From assembly GCA_030867875.1 (NCBI GenBank), contig JAOWCC010000916.1:1744001-1808000 (forward strand): DNA of 64,000 bases, written 5' to 3'. A program made the position numbers and the translations under genes. Of the stretch, positions 29,184 through 41,040 are shown piece after piece. The stretch is from Actinernus sp. WN-2022. Its lineage: Eukaryota > Cnidaria > Anthozoa > Actiniaria > Actinernidae. The notes under the pieces are model-generated. The model had not been told where the DNA came from. It searched no databases and was given only the letters and a program-made list of their open reading frames with translations. Numbering within the stretch: the stretch's first letter is position 1; each line of letters begins with the position of its first letter.

Positions 29184-29726
29184 GTGGCCAATTTAGAACA
29201 AATAGAAGATGAGCAATACACAAGTTTGCCAATGTCAGCTGGTAGTGATAATGAGGTACACCATAAGCCTGCCAAGTGTGCAAAGTTTACAAGTGAACCT
29301 GCTGCGCCAACAAAAGCATCAGAGGTTCCACAAAGCTACCCAGCTTCGGTGTCTATTGAGCAACTTCTGAATGCAGGAAAAATTGTTAAGCCAGCCTCCA
29401 GAACAAAGACAGTATTGAAGTTGGAGTCATTTCACTTACTCAACAAAGAGTGGAAAACTGAAAAGTGTCTAACTCTCTATGTTGATGATGACAAATTTGC
29501 ATCTGGAGCAAACACCGGAAAGTGGCAGCCAGTGTAAAAAAAAATGGGTGATAAAGAAATACAATGACAAGTCAAAAAACATCATTAAGGACACAGTAAA
29601 GACGACATCAAACAAGATGAGGCCTTCAATGCTTTTCGTCAGGCGCTCCGTGAAACGGAACAGGCGTTTTTGGCCCTCGAACTTGAACAAAATTTATCGG
29701 ATCTCGAGGCAGAATCATCTGGTAAG
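29184..29726 (+). pseudogene. Possible alpha-kinase N-lobe fragment and an adjoining coiled exon
   Basis: The first part encodes a Ser/Pro-rich lead (APTKASEVPQSYPASVSIEQ), then VLKLESFHLLNKEW, DDDKFASGA and, after a frame change at about 29515-29545, KKWVIKKYNDKSKNII. The F-A-S-G-A..WVIKKY pattern resembles the glycine-rich loop and ATP-binding Lys of alpha-kinases, but the rest of the domain is missing. From about 29612 another frame encodes a coiled segment (FRQALRETEQAFLALELEQN) ending at a GTAAGT donor at 29721. It may be an unrelated host exon. Low confidence. Confidence 0.3.
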
Positions 29727-29732
29727 TATATA

Positions 29733-29960
29733 CAGTTGAATCCCGATAACTTGAACCATCGGGAACTCGAAGCTCGCGCTAACTCGAACCAAAATTGATT
29801 TGCCCTGGATTTGCGTCATACATTTAATGTAATTTTACCCTCCGTAACTCGAACCCTCGACAACTCGAACCTCCCGCTAACTCGAAGCAATTTTTGTTTC
29901 CCTTCAGGTCATTTTCTTTATAATTTTACCCTCGAGAACTCGAACCTCGTTTATCAAGAC
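29733..29960. mobile_element. pogo/Tigger-like transposon terminus
   Basis: CAGTTGAATCCCGATAACTT, preceded by TA, starts an array of AACTCGAACC-type repeats (29760-29945). TA-flanked CAGT ends with repeats of this kind are typical of pogo/Tigger elements of the Tc1-mariner superfamily. No matching opposite end or transposase was found in the window, so this is a solo end. Confidence 0.6.
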
Positions 29961-30159
29961 GTAACGAGACAAAACGTACTTCAGAACATTGAATTTATTT
30001 TGAAGCAGCATGTATTCTTTGTGTTAACTTCTCTAGTTTCTTGCTTTTACGTTACATAAAATGTGTCAGTTCAGTCCTGTGAGAATATTGTACGTGTACG
30101 TGATAAGCGGTGTCAGCAGGAATCAAAGAGAAACAAAGGATCCATTCAACCAGCTTTCA

Positions 30160-30550
30160 TCAAGCTTTGCCGCTTAGCTGTTTCTTTAAAATGTCAATAC
30201 ATTTCTTCTGTCCCTTGAAATGCAGCGTGCACGGCACTTGCATGCCTTCTCCATCGCCACGGTTAACTGCCTTGCCAGTTACCACCACAGTGCAGGAGTT
30301 CTGCGTATTGGCCCGCAAAAAGTAGAAAATAGTCTTTGCAAAACGGCCAGATTTGCCTTTCATTAAAGGTCCAACAAATTCGCCAGAATGTAGCACACAT
30401 ACCGCATACTTGTCGACACCATTGCTTGGTTCTGGTACAGCGTTTAGCTCCTCAAGAAGCTCCGGGAACCAAACTTCTTGGTACACATGATATCCTTTGA
30501 TAAAAGAATCCAGGTTGTTAAAGATGATATTTTCAGACGTTTCCCCTTAT
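30160..30550 (-). CDS. HIRAN-like domain segment
   Basis: The minus-strand frame is open from about 30550 to the stop at 30160-30162. It encodes SFIKGYHVYQEVWFPELLEE, then VDKYAVCVLHSGEFVGPLM, a FAKTIFYFLR segment, CTVVVTGKAV and MQVPCTLHFKGQKK. The order of V..D.YAV.V...G..VG and the closing beta-rich segment resembles HIRAN domains, which bind DNA 3' ends in HLTF-type proteins and occur as stand-alone proteins in cnidarians. The domain's usual VGHxP motif is altered (VGPLM). There is no obvious ATG, so it is an exon or a fragment. Confidence is moderate for the family and low for function. Confidence 0.5.
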
Positions 30551-30659
30551 TGACAGTTTTACAGTAATCTGCAATATTCTGAGGGTGATCAAGAAACTGT
30601 CTCGCTATCTCTAACAACACGTGAGATCCTTTGCCTATTAATGTGAGCACTAAATTAGC

Positions 30660-31400
30660 TCGTCTTTAAGGACAAATAAAACTGGAAATTATACAGCCTA
30701 CAACAATCGTCCAAAACACTGGTACGCTATTAGTTAGCCTGAGAAAACACTGAGTGAACAGCTGACTCTTATTGCTAGCGATAGTCGGCTGTTTGCTCAA
30801 GCAAGCTATTAGTAGACTACAGCAACTCGCAACGTGGCGTAGATTGCGAAAAAAATATTTCAGAAATTCGTTCCATTCATAGTTGTAAAAAAAATTAAGT
30901 TTAAAAAAACCTGTTGTTTAGCGAGAACAAGGTTATTTTCTGTGATTGTTTCATCGAACGGATGCCTTTTGCACTGGTGGTCTCACTACCTCCAAACCGG
31001 CCACGTGGCTCATGGGTAAGTTCTTATTTTTTATTTCAAGGGTAGTATAATTACAGATAATTAGCTGTTTAAAATGGCAGGAATAGACCCTTTTCATTTC
31101 ACTTACCTTGTGATTTTTTTAATTTTACACTGAGTTGAAAAAATATTTCGGCAGTTACCGCACGAGAAGATACATTCAGTTGGAGAAAAAAATATATATA
31201 TATATGAATAATAATAGTGTCGCACAAAGTGATTCACGAGGCTTTATATGATAAAAAAGCTATCTAGCTCTTTTAGTAACGAATGCAATGGTTTAGCATG
31301 TTTTCTCTTCTATACGAAGTGGTTTAGATCACTTTCATAAAGGCGTATTCTCGTTTCAGTAGTTTATCCACATGTACAGAAAATATGATCATGCATTACC
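30660..31400. other. No gene recognised
   Basis: AT-rich sequence with a short TA repeat at about 31190-31206. Nothing supported. Confidence 0.4.
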
Positions 31401-31421
31401 ATGTGAAAGAGCATGTCGACA

Positions 31422-32026
31422 TTAAAGATCTTGTACGATTTCAATGCTTAAACATAGGCACCCAATGGTGAACTCGTGAATATGACATGCAGGTAGACCA
31501 TAAAGCAGACTGTTGCAATAGTCAATCCTACTAGTAATAAACGCATGTATTAAAGACTCGGTCGCTGGACGAGATAAGTATTTCCTAATTCTACAAATGT
31601 TGTATAAGTAGTAAGTAGGCACCCAATGGTGAACTCGTGATTATGACATGCAGGTAGACCATAAAGCAGACTGTTGCAATAGTCAATCATACTAGTAATA
31701 AACGCATGTATTAAAGACTCGGTAGCTGGACGAGATAAGTATTTCCTAATTCTACAAATGTTGTATAAGTAGTAAAAACCAGAGCTACAGATCTTATTAA
31801 TATAACTGAGCATGTTTAGTTTAGCATCGAACCAGGATCCCAGATTCCTAACTACAGGTGAAGATTGTATAGAGCAATCACCAACAGTCAGATTGTCAGT
31901 CCTAACTTTATCTAATTGTTGTTTAGTGCCAAGGAGAATAAATTCAGTCTTATCCGAGTTTAGTTTGAGTTTGTCAGCAAGCATCCACAATTGAATGGCA
32001 GCAATGCAGGATTCCATGGCATGCAC
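31422..32026 (-). pseudogene. LINE reverse transcriptase C-terminal fragment with an internal 161-bp duplication
   Basis: On the minus strand, IQLWMLADKLKLNSDKTEF, VVRNLGSWFDAKLNM, IRKYLSRPATESLIHAFITS and DYCNSLLYGLP are the conserved region after the catalytic core in CR1/Jockey-group non-LTR retrotransposons. The catalytic FADD box is not present, so only the thumb and connection part survives. The final 161 bp (31455-31615) repeat in tandem at 31616-31776 with few differences, so the HAFITS..LLYGLP block occurs twice. Confidence 0.8.
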
Positions 32027-32201
32027 AGCATTCTCTTCATTTAAAAAATCTTACACACTAAACATGGATGAAGAAAACATTGTAAACTCCGTTATTATTG
32101 GGGACTTAGAAGGAAAATTTATAAGTTTAAAAGTAAACAGTAGCTGAATATATTGAATTGAAAGTGCAGAAGAAGGCATTTGCGAGAGTCTATTAAATCA
32201 A

Positions 32202-32400
32202 GAGCCCATAACCAAGAGCGTCCATAACCCTTATATAGATGCTACGGCGTTTTCACAAGTTAGGCTACTTTTAGATTATTTTTGCCGCCAATTAGTGGGT
32301 TACATCAGTGGCGGAACAAAAGATGTCTCATTAGCTTCTTTTGTTATACCAACAACATGGCTGCTACGCTTTTGTGATTTTATTCCCTTTGAAATGATTG
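32202..32400. mobile_element. Partial second copy of the 16.9-kb MITE family
   Basis: GAGCCCATAACCAAGAGCGT matches the left end of the element at 16909 (GAGCCCATTACCAGGAGCG). Downstream similarity includes TTAGCTTCTTTTGTT followed by ACCAACA. No right terminal repeat is visible, so the copy is truncated. Confidence 0.65.
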
Positions 32401-32523
32401 CAACCCAATAATAGCGGGAAACTGCCTCAATTCCAGAGACCTTAACTGACATCAACAAGATTTATTGTTTCCGATTAAGGGAAATTCTAGACTTTCACAA
32501 CATTCTAATGTGCGGATGCAAGG

Positions 32524-33345
32524 ATGCACCTGGCATTCTACAAAGAAAGACAAGGTCTGCTGGACATCATCACCGCCTCAAGACAACTAATTGTAGCCCA
32601 GAACCATCTGCACTGGCAAGACCCCACAAATATTTACAGGAAGCATAAGTTTTCAACGAGGATAGATGCAGCAATTACAGTCTCGACCACGCGACAATGC
32701 ATCACGAGTGCAAGCATACAACAAATCTGTGGTAGCTGTTCCACTAGATCTAACTTTTCAGAAGTTAGAAGATATATTCAATCCACTTGTGGCTTACATT
32801 GAATTGCAAGCAAGGCCCCCTAAACCCAACATTCTAAAGATGCCGATAAGATCTCAGAGTGAAGAGTTCCTAGCACTCTCGACTGTTGGCACCAGAGTGC
32901 TGGCCAAATGGACCCAGACCGATCTAGGAAAGAGCGGATGGAATTCAGGTTGGTGAAACGGTGATCGCTAATTTTGATGATTAAAAGTATATATGCCTAC
33001 ACCCAACCTCAAATTGTTATTTTTTGGTTGTATAAAACTTAAAATAAATTAAAAGCTAACCATATTGCTTTTAATTTATTTTATCTCATAGATTAACCTT
33101 TTTCAAATTTGTTGACACTGTTTGTGCATGTGAAAAGGTAACAATAGTTTGAATTAGATAAGTATCACGTTTTGCACGAATCTGTTGGAACTGTTCAACG
33201 GTTCGATCAGGAAGATGACGTTATCCACGTAACATTTCAAGCAGAGCCAGGTGTCACCTATCCTTACAAGGTGCAAGAAGACCTCACCCTAGGAAATCTA
33301 AAAATGGCACGAGTGACGGAGCTTCGTTCTCGCGTGGATCCTTAA
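32524..33345 (+). other. Unrecognised coding-like fragments and a perfect hairpin
   Basis: 32666-32956 encodes NASRVQAYNKSVVAVPLDLT and similar protein-like sequence. After an AT-rich gap, 33160-33345 encodes HESVGTVQRFDQEDDVIHVT ending in a stop. They could be exons of a decayed gene. Between them AAAATAAATTAAAAGC at 33041-33056 is exactly inverted at 33067-33082 (16-bp arms, 10-base loop). No family is assigned. Confidence 0.3.
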
Positions 33346-33414
33346 ACCTACAATAATAACTCACCACACTGCAACTCTTATTGATAATATGTTTTAAAAT
33401 CCAATTAAGTCTCA

Positions 33415-34690
33415 TACCCTTAGTGGTAACCTTCTCACTGATATATCAGACCATCTACCTAAATTTCTTATTATAACCAAATTATCTGCACTTTAATATT
33501 GATAAAAGGGACTATTCCAAACTGGATGAAACTGTTTTGATTAATGAAATGAAATCGGTTCACTGGAAAGATGTTCTTCCAAATAGTTCTGATGCCAATA
33601 CTATTTGTAATAGTTTTTATGTAACAGTCACCAATATCAATAAAAAAATAAGTAAAAGACAGATTAAATTGAATTCCAAACCTTGGATTACACCTCAATC
33701 AAAGTTTCAATCCAGATTAAAAATTAGTTATTCAAAAAATATTTCAAAACTAAAAGTCCGTACGACACTTTCAAATATAAATTATACAGGAATAAACTGA
33801 ATAAATTACTCAGAATCAGTAAAGAAAGTTACTACAATAATTATTTCACAAACAATAATATAAATATTAAAGCAATTTGGAGAGGCATCAAGGAACTAAT
33901 TACACTCAAACCTAGCAGACTGTGTGCACCCTCTAAATTAACTATCGGTGATTCTGATATCATGTCTAATATCAATGTCCATGACATTGCCAATGCTCTA
34001 AATGACTATTTCTCCACTGTTGGCAATAATTTCTCCTGTGTCTAAGTCTCCATTGGATTATATGAATCCTTCCCAGTCTAATAGCTTTTTTACTCTATCC
34101 TGTTACATCTGATGAAATTGAACAAGAAATTAATAACATAAACCCTGCAAAAGCCTCTGGATCTTTTAGTAGACCTACTAAATTATTAAAAATTATTCGC
34201 AGAAGCCAATCTAATCCACTGAAAATACTTTTCAATTGCTCATTCTCTACTGGTGTTGTGCCCAAAAAATTACAACTTGCGTCAGCAATTACCGTCCTAT
34301 TTCTTTGCTCTCATTTTTTAATAGACTGTTAGAGAAACTAATGTACAAAAGACTTATCAATTACATAGAAAAAAAAGACAATTTTATACGAAGGACAGTT
34401 CGGTTTCAGGTCTAAGCACTCAACGGTACAAGCAATTCTATTAATTTTTGACAAAATCCAAAGAGCAATAGAGAATATGTTTTTTTTCATGTGGTATTTT
34501 TTTAGATTTAAGTAAAGCTTTCGACACAGTAAACCATGAAATTGTAATTAGGAAACTTGACCACTATGGCATTAAGGGCATAGCAAAGGACTGGTTCATC
34601 TCATACTTAAACAATAGAAGGCAATTTGTGTCTATTGGCAGTGCAATAATCGTAATAATCGTATTCGTGCTGGTGCAAAAATAATTATTT
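33415..34690 (+). pseudogene. Degraded non-LTR retrotransposon (endonuclease end and reverse transcriptase)
   Basis: Fragments in all three frames, in the expected order: TDISDHLPKFLII (end of the APE endonuclease, about 33440), KLNSKPWITPQSKFQSRLK (linker), YNNYFTNNN..KAIWRGIKEL, NYRPISL near 34288 (RT), LEKLMYKRLINYIEKK, and [15 protein letters not shown] near 34500 (RT motif A, catalytic Asp). Many stops and frameshifts are present, and the catalytic FADD motif is missing because the copy ends near 34690. It is closely related to the copy at 50.6-52.9 kb. Confidence 0.8.
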
Positions 34691-36579
34691 AATAGATATA
34701 ACAGATATTAATAGATACTCCCATGATAACTCTTACTGGACCACACAATTTTCTACACAACAACTGCAGTCCCTCAGGCATGTTCTGCTAGCTTCAAATG
34801 ATGGTTCCCAATCTGAAGCTGAAAGAATTGTGAGAAACTTTCATCTCTGAGCTCAAAGCTACATGTATTAAAGTCAAGGTAGTTAAAGTATACATCTAGT
34901 TCATGCAGTACATGCATATTATTTCTAATGTCTGCAGAACTCCGCACTAATTAAGTTTAATATATGCCATGCCAACTTCCTGCACAGCAAAAAAATCCAA
35001 ACTTGCTTTCTAATTTGGTGACCAATGCACTCTACAGCATGCTGTGCGATCAGTTGGAATATCAAACGAGGTAGACTTTATATTTGTGTTTTATTAACAA
35101 ATACAAACACTTGTTGACTGTACGATGAACTCCAAATTTCTTCATACTTGTTCATTCGGCTTCATAAACTTGAGCCGGAGGCGTTCATCGTCAGTCAGCC
35201 CATATTGTAATTTGTCAATAAAACTCTAACCTTAAGTTATGCATTGCAAATTAGCCAGAACAGATTTCTTCATAAATTAAGACAATAACGTACCTGAACT
35301 AACAAGGAACAGAAACAGAACCGGCGACATTTTGGACGGCAGGACGTCAATTTGTAACCCGAGGGGAGAAGCGAAGACAAATTTGAAACGTTTTGGTATA
35401 TAGTGGAGTGGGGTCAGTCGATTGCAAGGCATTTCTAAAGAAATTATAGGATTTCTTTTTTTAAGAAATATCATTGCGAGCAAGGCAGAAAAAGCACAGG
35501 AAGCCCACGTGATCACAGACCAAAATTCTCATTTTTCTTAGAAATCTTATAGGAGGGTCCATAAAAATGTCAATTTAGCTAATTTGTCAGTTGATAGTTA
35601 ATCGCCAAGAAAATCATTTAAGGGTAATCTTCGAGAATTATCATTATTTTGTTGAATTTTCAATTATCAGATAACAGTTAAACCAATTTGACAGTTAAAT
35701 TGTAGATCCCATCCAGACCCTGGAAATGCCGCGTGGAATGATGCTAAATAGCTTAGAAGTGCTCATGTAGTTATCCTACTTTGCATTTCAGTGTGCGTTC
35801 AGTCTGAAACGGCGATTGGTCCGATGATATGAATGCAACGTTCTGCAGTGCACCCTGGGAATGCAGCCCAAACTATAGGTAAAACTGCGCACATCAATTG
35901 ATAGAACACTGTTGTCGACATTTCAGAATTTTCTCTCTTTATTAAAAGCCATATGCGCTCATGAATTTTCAGGCGTTACGATGTAGATACTTCAGTATTT
36001 TCTCTCTTTATTAAAAGCTTATTGGCGCTTGCGAGTTTTACCGGTCTTTACGATGCATAAAATATAATTAGATTAACTTTAGAAACTCGGCCCAGTCAAA
36101 CCAGGGCAAGCATAACCAGAAGGTAGAGTTGAATGGAAGACTATTGTATCACAAGGTCGCGCGACATTAAGTAAAAGTACTTGACATATGGACTCAACTG
36201 AGAATGGTGTTTGGTCATTTGATTGATTAGTTGCGGGTTTTAACGTATCTTAAACTAATCCTAAACAATATAACAAATTAAAAACAATGACTTGGAATCA
36301 AATCAAAATGGTTAGTCCTACATAAGACTGGGAAAATAAAAAAATATTAACAAACCGGCTGGATTACTTCCAAGTGTGTCAGTCCAAAAGGGTCGTCAGT
36401 CGATCTCTGTAGTCCTACCCGTTTGTAAAAAAATATTTTTCCTTTCCGCTTCGCTTTCCATGACGCTACGCACTTTTCAAAGTCGACTTCAACGATAATG
36501 ATTCATTGTCTGTTCGCGTGACGTCACGAAAATTTTCGAAAACGAGGCGCCGCCATCTTGGAGGAGTATTTTATTCAAC
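34690..36579. other. No gene; one 69-bp imperfect duplication
   Basis: TTTTCTCTCTTTATTAAAAGC occurs around 35929 and 35998 with matching flanks (about 35924-36057). The last 150 bases before 36580 are GC- and CpG-richer with GCCGCCATCTTG and CATGGCGG, typical of a gene 5' end. Confidence 0.5.
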
Positions 36580-37171
36580 ATGGCGGCCACTGAACTGGAA
36601 AATAGTGTTCTTCGGATAAAGAGATAAATTCCAAGTTTATGCTGTCTACCTATGCCGATTCACTGGAAAGTAACACAAAGAGCAGATACATGGAGAAGAT
36701 ATATGTGGTTGGAATTGATCCTTTAGTCATTCCGCAGCAAAAATATACTTCGGAATGGCTTCCTCCTGTTGAAGCGTGCAACATTCTGTTATACCTCGTG
36801 CTCGAGACCAGTTTCTACACGAAGGAACAGTTTAAGAATTTTAGAAGCTTACCTCCATACAATTAACTGGTGTCCGGATTTGTAACAAGTGTTCTTGGAC
36901 AAATTATTCAAGAGAAATACGTTGTTCTTGCAAAATGATGAATGACCCTCACGTCCAGTTGAGGTTCATTACAACCAAAGAAAGAACTGTTGTTTCAGGA
37001 CATTGTGCTGGATGTATGGCCGGCCTGGGAGAATGCTGCACTCACATTGCGAGTGTACTTTTTGATCTTGAAGTGTGGACGAGATTAAATGCAAAACTAG
37101 CATGCACACAGGTAAAATGTACCTGGCTTTTACCTACAGCAGTGAAACAAGTAGATTATGCAAGGGGTTAA
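36580..37171 (+). pseudogene. SWIM zinc-finger protein, N-terminal half, broken
   Basis: An ATG at 36580 (CAACATGGCGGCC) opens a short frame. After a frame change near 36625 the protein continues with EWLPPVEACNILLYLVLETS and FYTKEQFKNFRSLPPYN to an in-frame TAA at about 36864, and after another shift at about 36935 with VVSGHCAGCMAGLGECCTHI (C-x-C..C-x-H, SWIM zinc finger) and ACTQVKCTWLLPTAVKQVDY. This order is that of the N-terminal half of the cnidarian SWIM/YqaJ proteins. No YqaJ nuclease follows, because a tyrosine recombinase element lies next. It is a second, differently broken member of the group seen at 26.3 kb. Confidence 0.65.
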
Positions 37172-37411
37172 AGATATAAATATTTCCTCTATTGTCTATT
37201 GAAAGATTACATTCCTCAAGCAGTTCATCCAGCCCTGTGAACCTCGTCCTTCATGAATAACCTCACCACTACAGAAACCTTCTGCTGATGAAATGAACGA
37301 ATTTTACAAATCTCTGAGTGACTGCAAAATTAAACCTTTCAGTCAAGGCACTATATTCCCTTTTCTTTCTGTAATTAGTTTCTGTAATTGTGTAATTGAT
37401 AGTGTACTACA

Positions 37412-39776
37412 ATGACCACTTACACATGGACTGAGGACCCGAACTGCAAGGATCTCTTTACCTGGATCTGCGCAGAAAAGCGGGTGGTGGAGATCTGGGG
37501 CCTGGAATCCCTCGGCAGAATGTGCGATTTTACTCTCAACCTCATGGAGTGCCAGAGAAAGGTCGCGCAACCAACTATTATGAGGCCGTACATGCCGGGG
37601 GAAAAGATGCCTCGATATATGAGGGTTGCGAGGAAGAGGTTGCTGGCTAACGCTAAAAGCCTGATCCAAAAGCATGGGGCACACAATGACCCACCACCGG
37701 CCAGTTCATCTTCGTCTTCAGAAGATGATGATGGAAAGGACATACCACATCCTCCACCGGTGTCCAAAAAACCCAGCCAACCAACGCTGGTGATAAGGGT
37801 AAGCTCTGCCCTGTGTGCGCTACCAAACGCCAAAACCTGAGGGAGCATCTAACGAGCAAGAGGCATGGGTGGACTGACGAAGAGTACTACATGTGGCGAA
37901 ATGGGGACCGAGGTGGCCCGCGCATCAAACGCATCATGCGCAAATGCCCAAAGTGCGAATGGAAGGGCAGAAGACTGGATACTCATCTCAAGAGGGTCCA
38001 TTTCAAGGGATCCTCAACCAAGAAGGATGACGTCAGAAAGGCCATGCAGGACGTGACCAAGAGCGAGATGGGCCTCAGGCAGGAAGAGGAAAGAAGGGAG
38101 GAGTTCCAACCGTCATCCGCCAAGAGGAACTCTGAGAAGGTGCCTGCAACCAAATTGCCAAAGAGGCGGAGGACACGAACCCTGTCCAGTGATGAAGTGT
38201 CCTTGGAGCACGAAGACATCGTTGCTCAACGCCAAAGCGAAGAATCGGAGGTGGAAGAGGGCAAGGCTACTACCGATGAAGGTAGCGTAAAGTCTGACGG
38301 TGCATCGGACTACCAGCCTGTCTTCTCAGAAGGGTCATCGTCAGATGACATGTCCGACTCCGATGTCGCTACCACCCTCCATCACCTTGTGCAGAAGTGG
38401 TTGGAAAGTCTAGAAACGCCACATGGGGGCCACAAAGATGAAAAAACCATCACCATGATGTCTCAACAGGTTCTAAAGATCGCTCGGGATGTCAAGCCTA
38501 ACCCAACAACATTGTCCCTCTTCGCAAACTCAGACCGAGTATATAACGCCTTCTTTAAGAAGAACATCCATAGTTATAACCGGGAAAAGGGGACAGGACT
38601 CACCATCGCCACCCTGCGCGTGTACTCTCAATCTCTCGAGGTCTTTCTTTCATACGTCCTCTCCATCCATGAGCAAGACTTGAGCAGTGAGCTGCGCACA
38701 GCTCTGAAGACCCTCAGGGACAGACAGAAGCTGTGGCGCAGCTCCTGGAAGAAGACCAAGGCTATACAGAAAGTGGATAGGGAGCAACTGGCTAGTGTAC
38801 ATCCTCAACATGTCAAACGCCAACCGGGCTGGTCCCGTGACCGAAATAAAAGTGCGGGCACTCCGTGAACTACTGCCAGATGCGGATGGTGATTATTGCA
38901 TCCCAATCGCCAAGCACAAGACGGTCTCCACCCATGAAGCACTAATGCTACACCTGCCTGGGCCGATTTACGACCTCCTGCACCTCTACGTGGCCAAGGT
39001 GCGTCCACTGTTCGTGGGTCAATGGGCTGACAACGAAGACCGGCTTTTCCTCACCCAAAATGGGCGTTACGTGAAGAACAGCGAGGGCCACCAAAATGTT
39101 CAGGGAAGAAACCATAGAGAACTTCTCTTCGACGAGCATTCGAAAGGTGGTGGTGACCAACACCAGGGAGCAGCCGTCGCCCTTGAAAAATCAGCTGGCG
39201 GCCACCATGGGCCACTTACGTACCACGGCTGATGCCTCCTACAACCTACAGGATAAGGTTAAGGAGGCGAAGAAGGGCCACCAGGTCATCGCCAAGCTCT
39301 TCACCCTAGTTACTCCAACCAAGATCACAAAGGCGGCGGCTATGAATACCATCTCGTCATCTCCACTTCCAGGGGCCACGTCGACCTCTGCAGCACCACA
39401 GACCCCACCACCATCCTCACCTAATGTAACGCGATCATCTCCGCGATTGGCGCGCACTTCCGAGGCACCTTCGGAGGCTTCCACATCCATGGCGTCAAGC
39501 AATATACTGTTCTCTTCGATCAGTGGAAGCGCCGGTCCTAGCTCCCGCCATACCAAGCCAGAAAGAAAGCCTTGGGACAATGATGATGAGCAATTACTCT
39601 CAAGGGTGGCGAGTGCCTTCATATCGGGGCACAAGACCATGAGCAAGGCATTCGTCGTGGTCCACCTGGGTCTCAACCCCGATACCGACGCGCTCATGAC
39701 TAAGGAGGGGGTGGACCGCGTATATGAGAAGGTAAATTCGCTCAAGAAGGCGGCGGAAGCTGGGCGGTGTTGATCG
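37412..39776 (+). pseudogene. Tyrosine recombinase of a Crypton-like transposon, three frameshifts
   Basis: Consecutive frames encode one protein of about 780 residues. The N-terminal segment (37412-37790) is followed by two zinc-finger-like motifs (KLCPVCATKRQNLREHL..H at 37801 and RKCPKCEWKGRRLDTHLKRV) and an acidic linker. A core-binding helical domain (VQKWLESLETPHGG..., LRVYSQSLEVFLSYVLS) comes next. The catalytic domain has Arg in LNMSNANRAGP (38806-38835), Lys/His in IAKHKTV, an Arg in STSIRKVVVT and the final H..Y in MGHLRTTADASYNL (39207-39245). Frame changes lie near 37790-37800, 38795 and 39080-39100. The C-terminus (to 39773) has a Ser/Pro-rich linker and a helical domain. No reverse transcriptase accompanies it, which favours Crypton-type over DIRS-type. 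Confidence 0.75.
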
Positions 39777-39833
39777 CGTTGCTGAGGTGAGTGATAAATG
39801 GAGTTGGTGAGTGAGAGGTCAAGTGCTCTCACG

Positions 39834-40299
39834 CACCTTAAAGTTGCCAGCTTTTGGGTTTTTATTTTACACGAGTTTTATTTCTATTCACTTAACCTAA
39901 TGATCTTTTAGTGTGGGTTATGAGTTGCTTCATCTGTGTCGACCAGAGTCACAATCACTGTGACCAACGTTACTGACGTTGTCTCTGGTGCGGCATTGGA
40001 GCACTCATTAGGTTTCTGGTTTTCATTCCTTTTTCGCAACTTTTCTTGTAATTTTTTTTTTCAATTTTTCATACAATTTTTGTATGTACAATCATCATTT
40101 TCTCGTGGACTAAGAGGGGCTCCCCTCCGTGTGTTGTGGGCCACAGTTTAATAATAATAATAATATTCTTTATTTAAAGAGGGTAACACCCAAAAGCAAA
40201 GCTTACAAACTTGTGGCCGCCTTAACAGCAAACACGCGGTGTTGCCCCCCCCCCCCCAATGGTCAAATGCTTGATTGATAGCTGGCAACTTTAAGGGGG
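39834..40299. repeat. Inverted repeat after the recombinase gene
   Basis: CACCTTAAAGTTGCCAGC at 39834-39851 is inverted at 40281-40296 (GCTGGCAACTTTAAGG). The enclosed 430 bp contain ATAAT repeats (40149-40165) and a run of C (40245-40257). It could be the 3' terminal structure of the recombinase element. Confidence 0.7.
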
Positions 40300-41040
40300 T
40301 GGCGGTGCGTTGGTGTTCCCTTCGGTTCCAGGGTGGGATTTGGTTTCAAGGGGATCTTGTTCCTTCATCCTAGTAAATGCTTGATAAAATGAAACCTTTA
40401 CAATGCAAGCACCTAACTTGAAAAACTTCGAGGGCAGTGCCATGAGCTTCTTCGATCTCTGCGCTACAGGGCAAGGTTCTTTACTTTCCCAGTGCATAAA
40501 CCACCTTGGTTAAGAGCCTGGTCAACTTACTTTTTCAGCCAGGGTGACACTGGCATCCTTTGGTAACTATTCCCAGTGCCAACCCTTATGGGGGTACGGG
40601 CCAGGCCTTTCATTCAATTCCCAGTGCCAAAACCAACTTGGTGGTCGGGCCTGGCCTATATTTGAATTTCCAGTTGCCACACTGCAGTGGGAGCAGAGCC
40701 AAAGGAAATTACATCGTACCCAGTGGCAGACTCTGATAGGGGGCAGAGGCTGCGGTACTGATATCCTTGCCAGCGCTACAACCTAATTATTATACATATA
40801 AATACTTGAAAGTATAAATAGCTTAGTATATATGTAGATTAAATATGTCAAAAGAAACATATTACTACATATATAGTACTTATGTATCAAAAAAGAAATA
40901 CATTGGTACACAAATATAACTAACTTAGTATATAAACCACATATGCATTACATGTAGGACATACTGTCCCACAATACATGTACTATTATTACGCCCCACA
41001 TGTATACACGCGAACCTTTTTCAAGCCCCTATGGTTCGCA
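40300..41040. other. No gene; repeated CCCAGTGCCAA motifs
   Basis: TTCCCAGTGCC or close variants occur at about 40486, 40570, 40619 and 40673, each followed by a glycine-codon-like GGG(T/C)CNGGCC block. This suggests an old tandem duplication of about 50 bp. Confidence 0.5.

Noticed and set aside
37420..37848. Minus-strand frame opposite the recombinase N-terminus
   Set aside because: Antisense shadow of the plus-strand coding sequence. The plus strand carries the zinc-finger and recombinase motifs.
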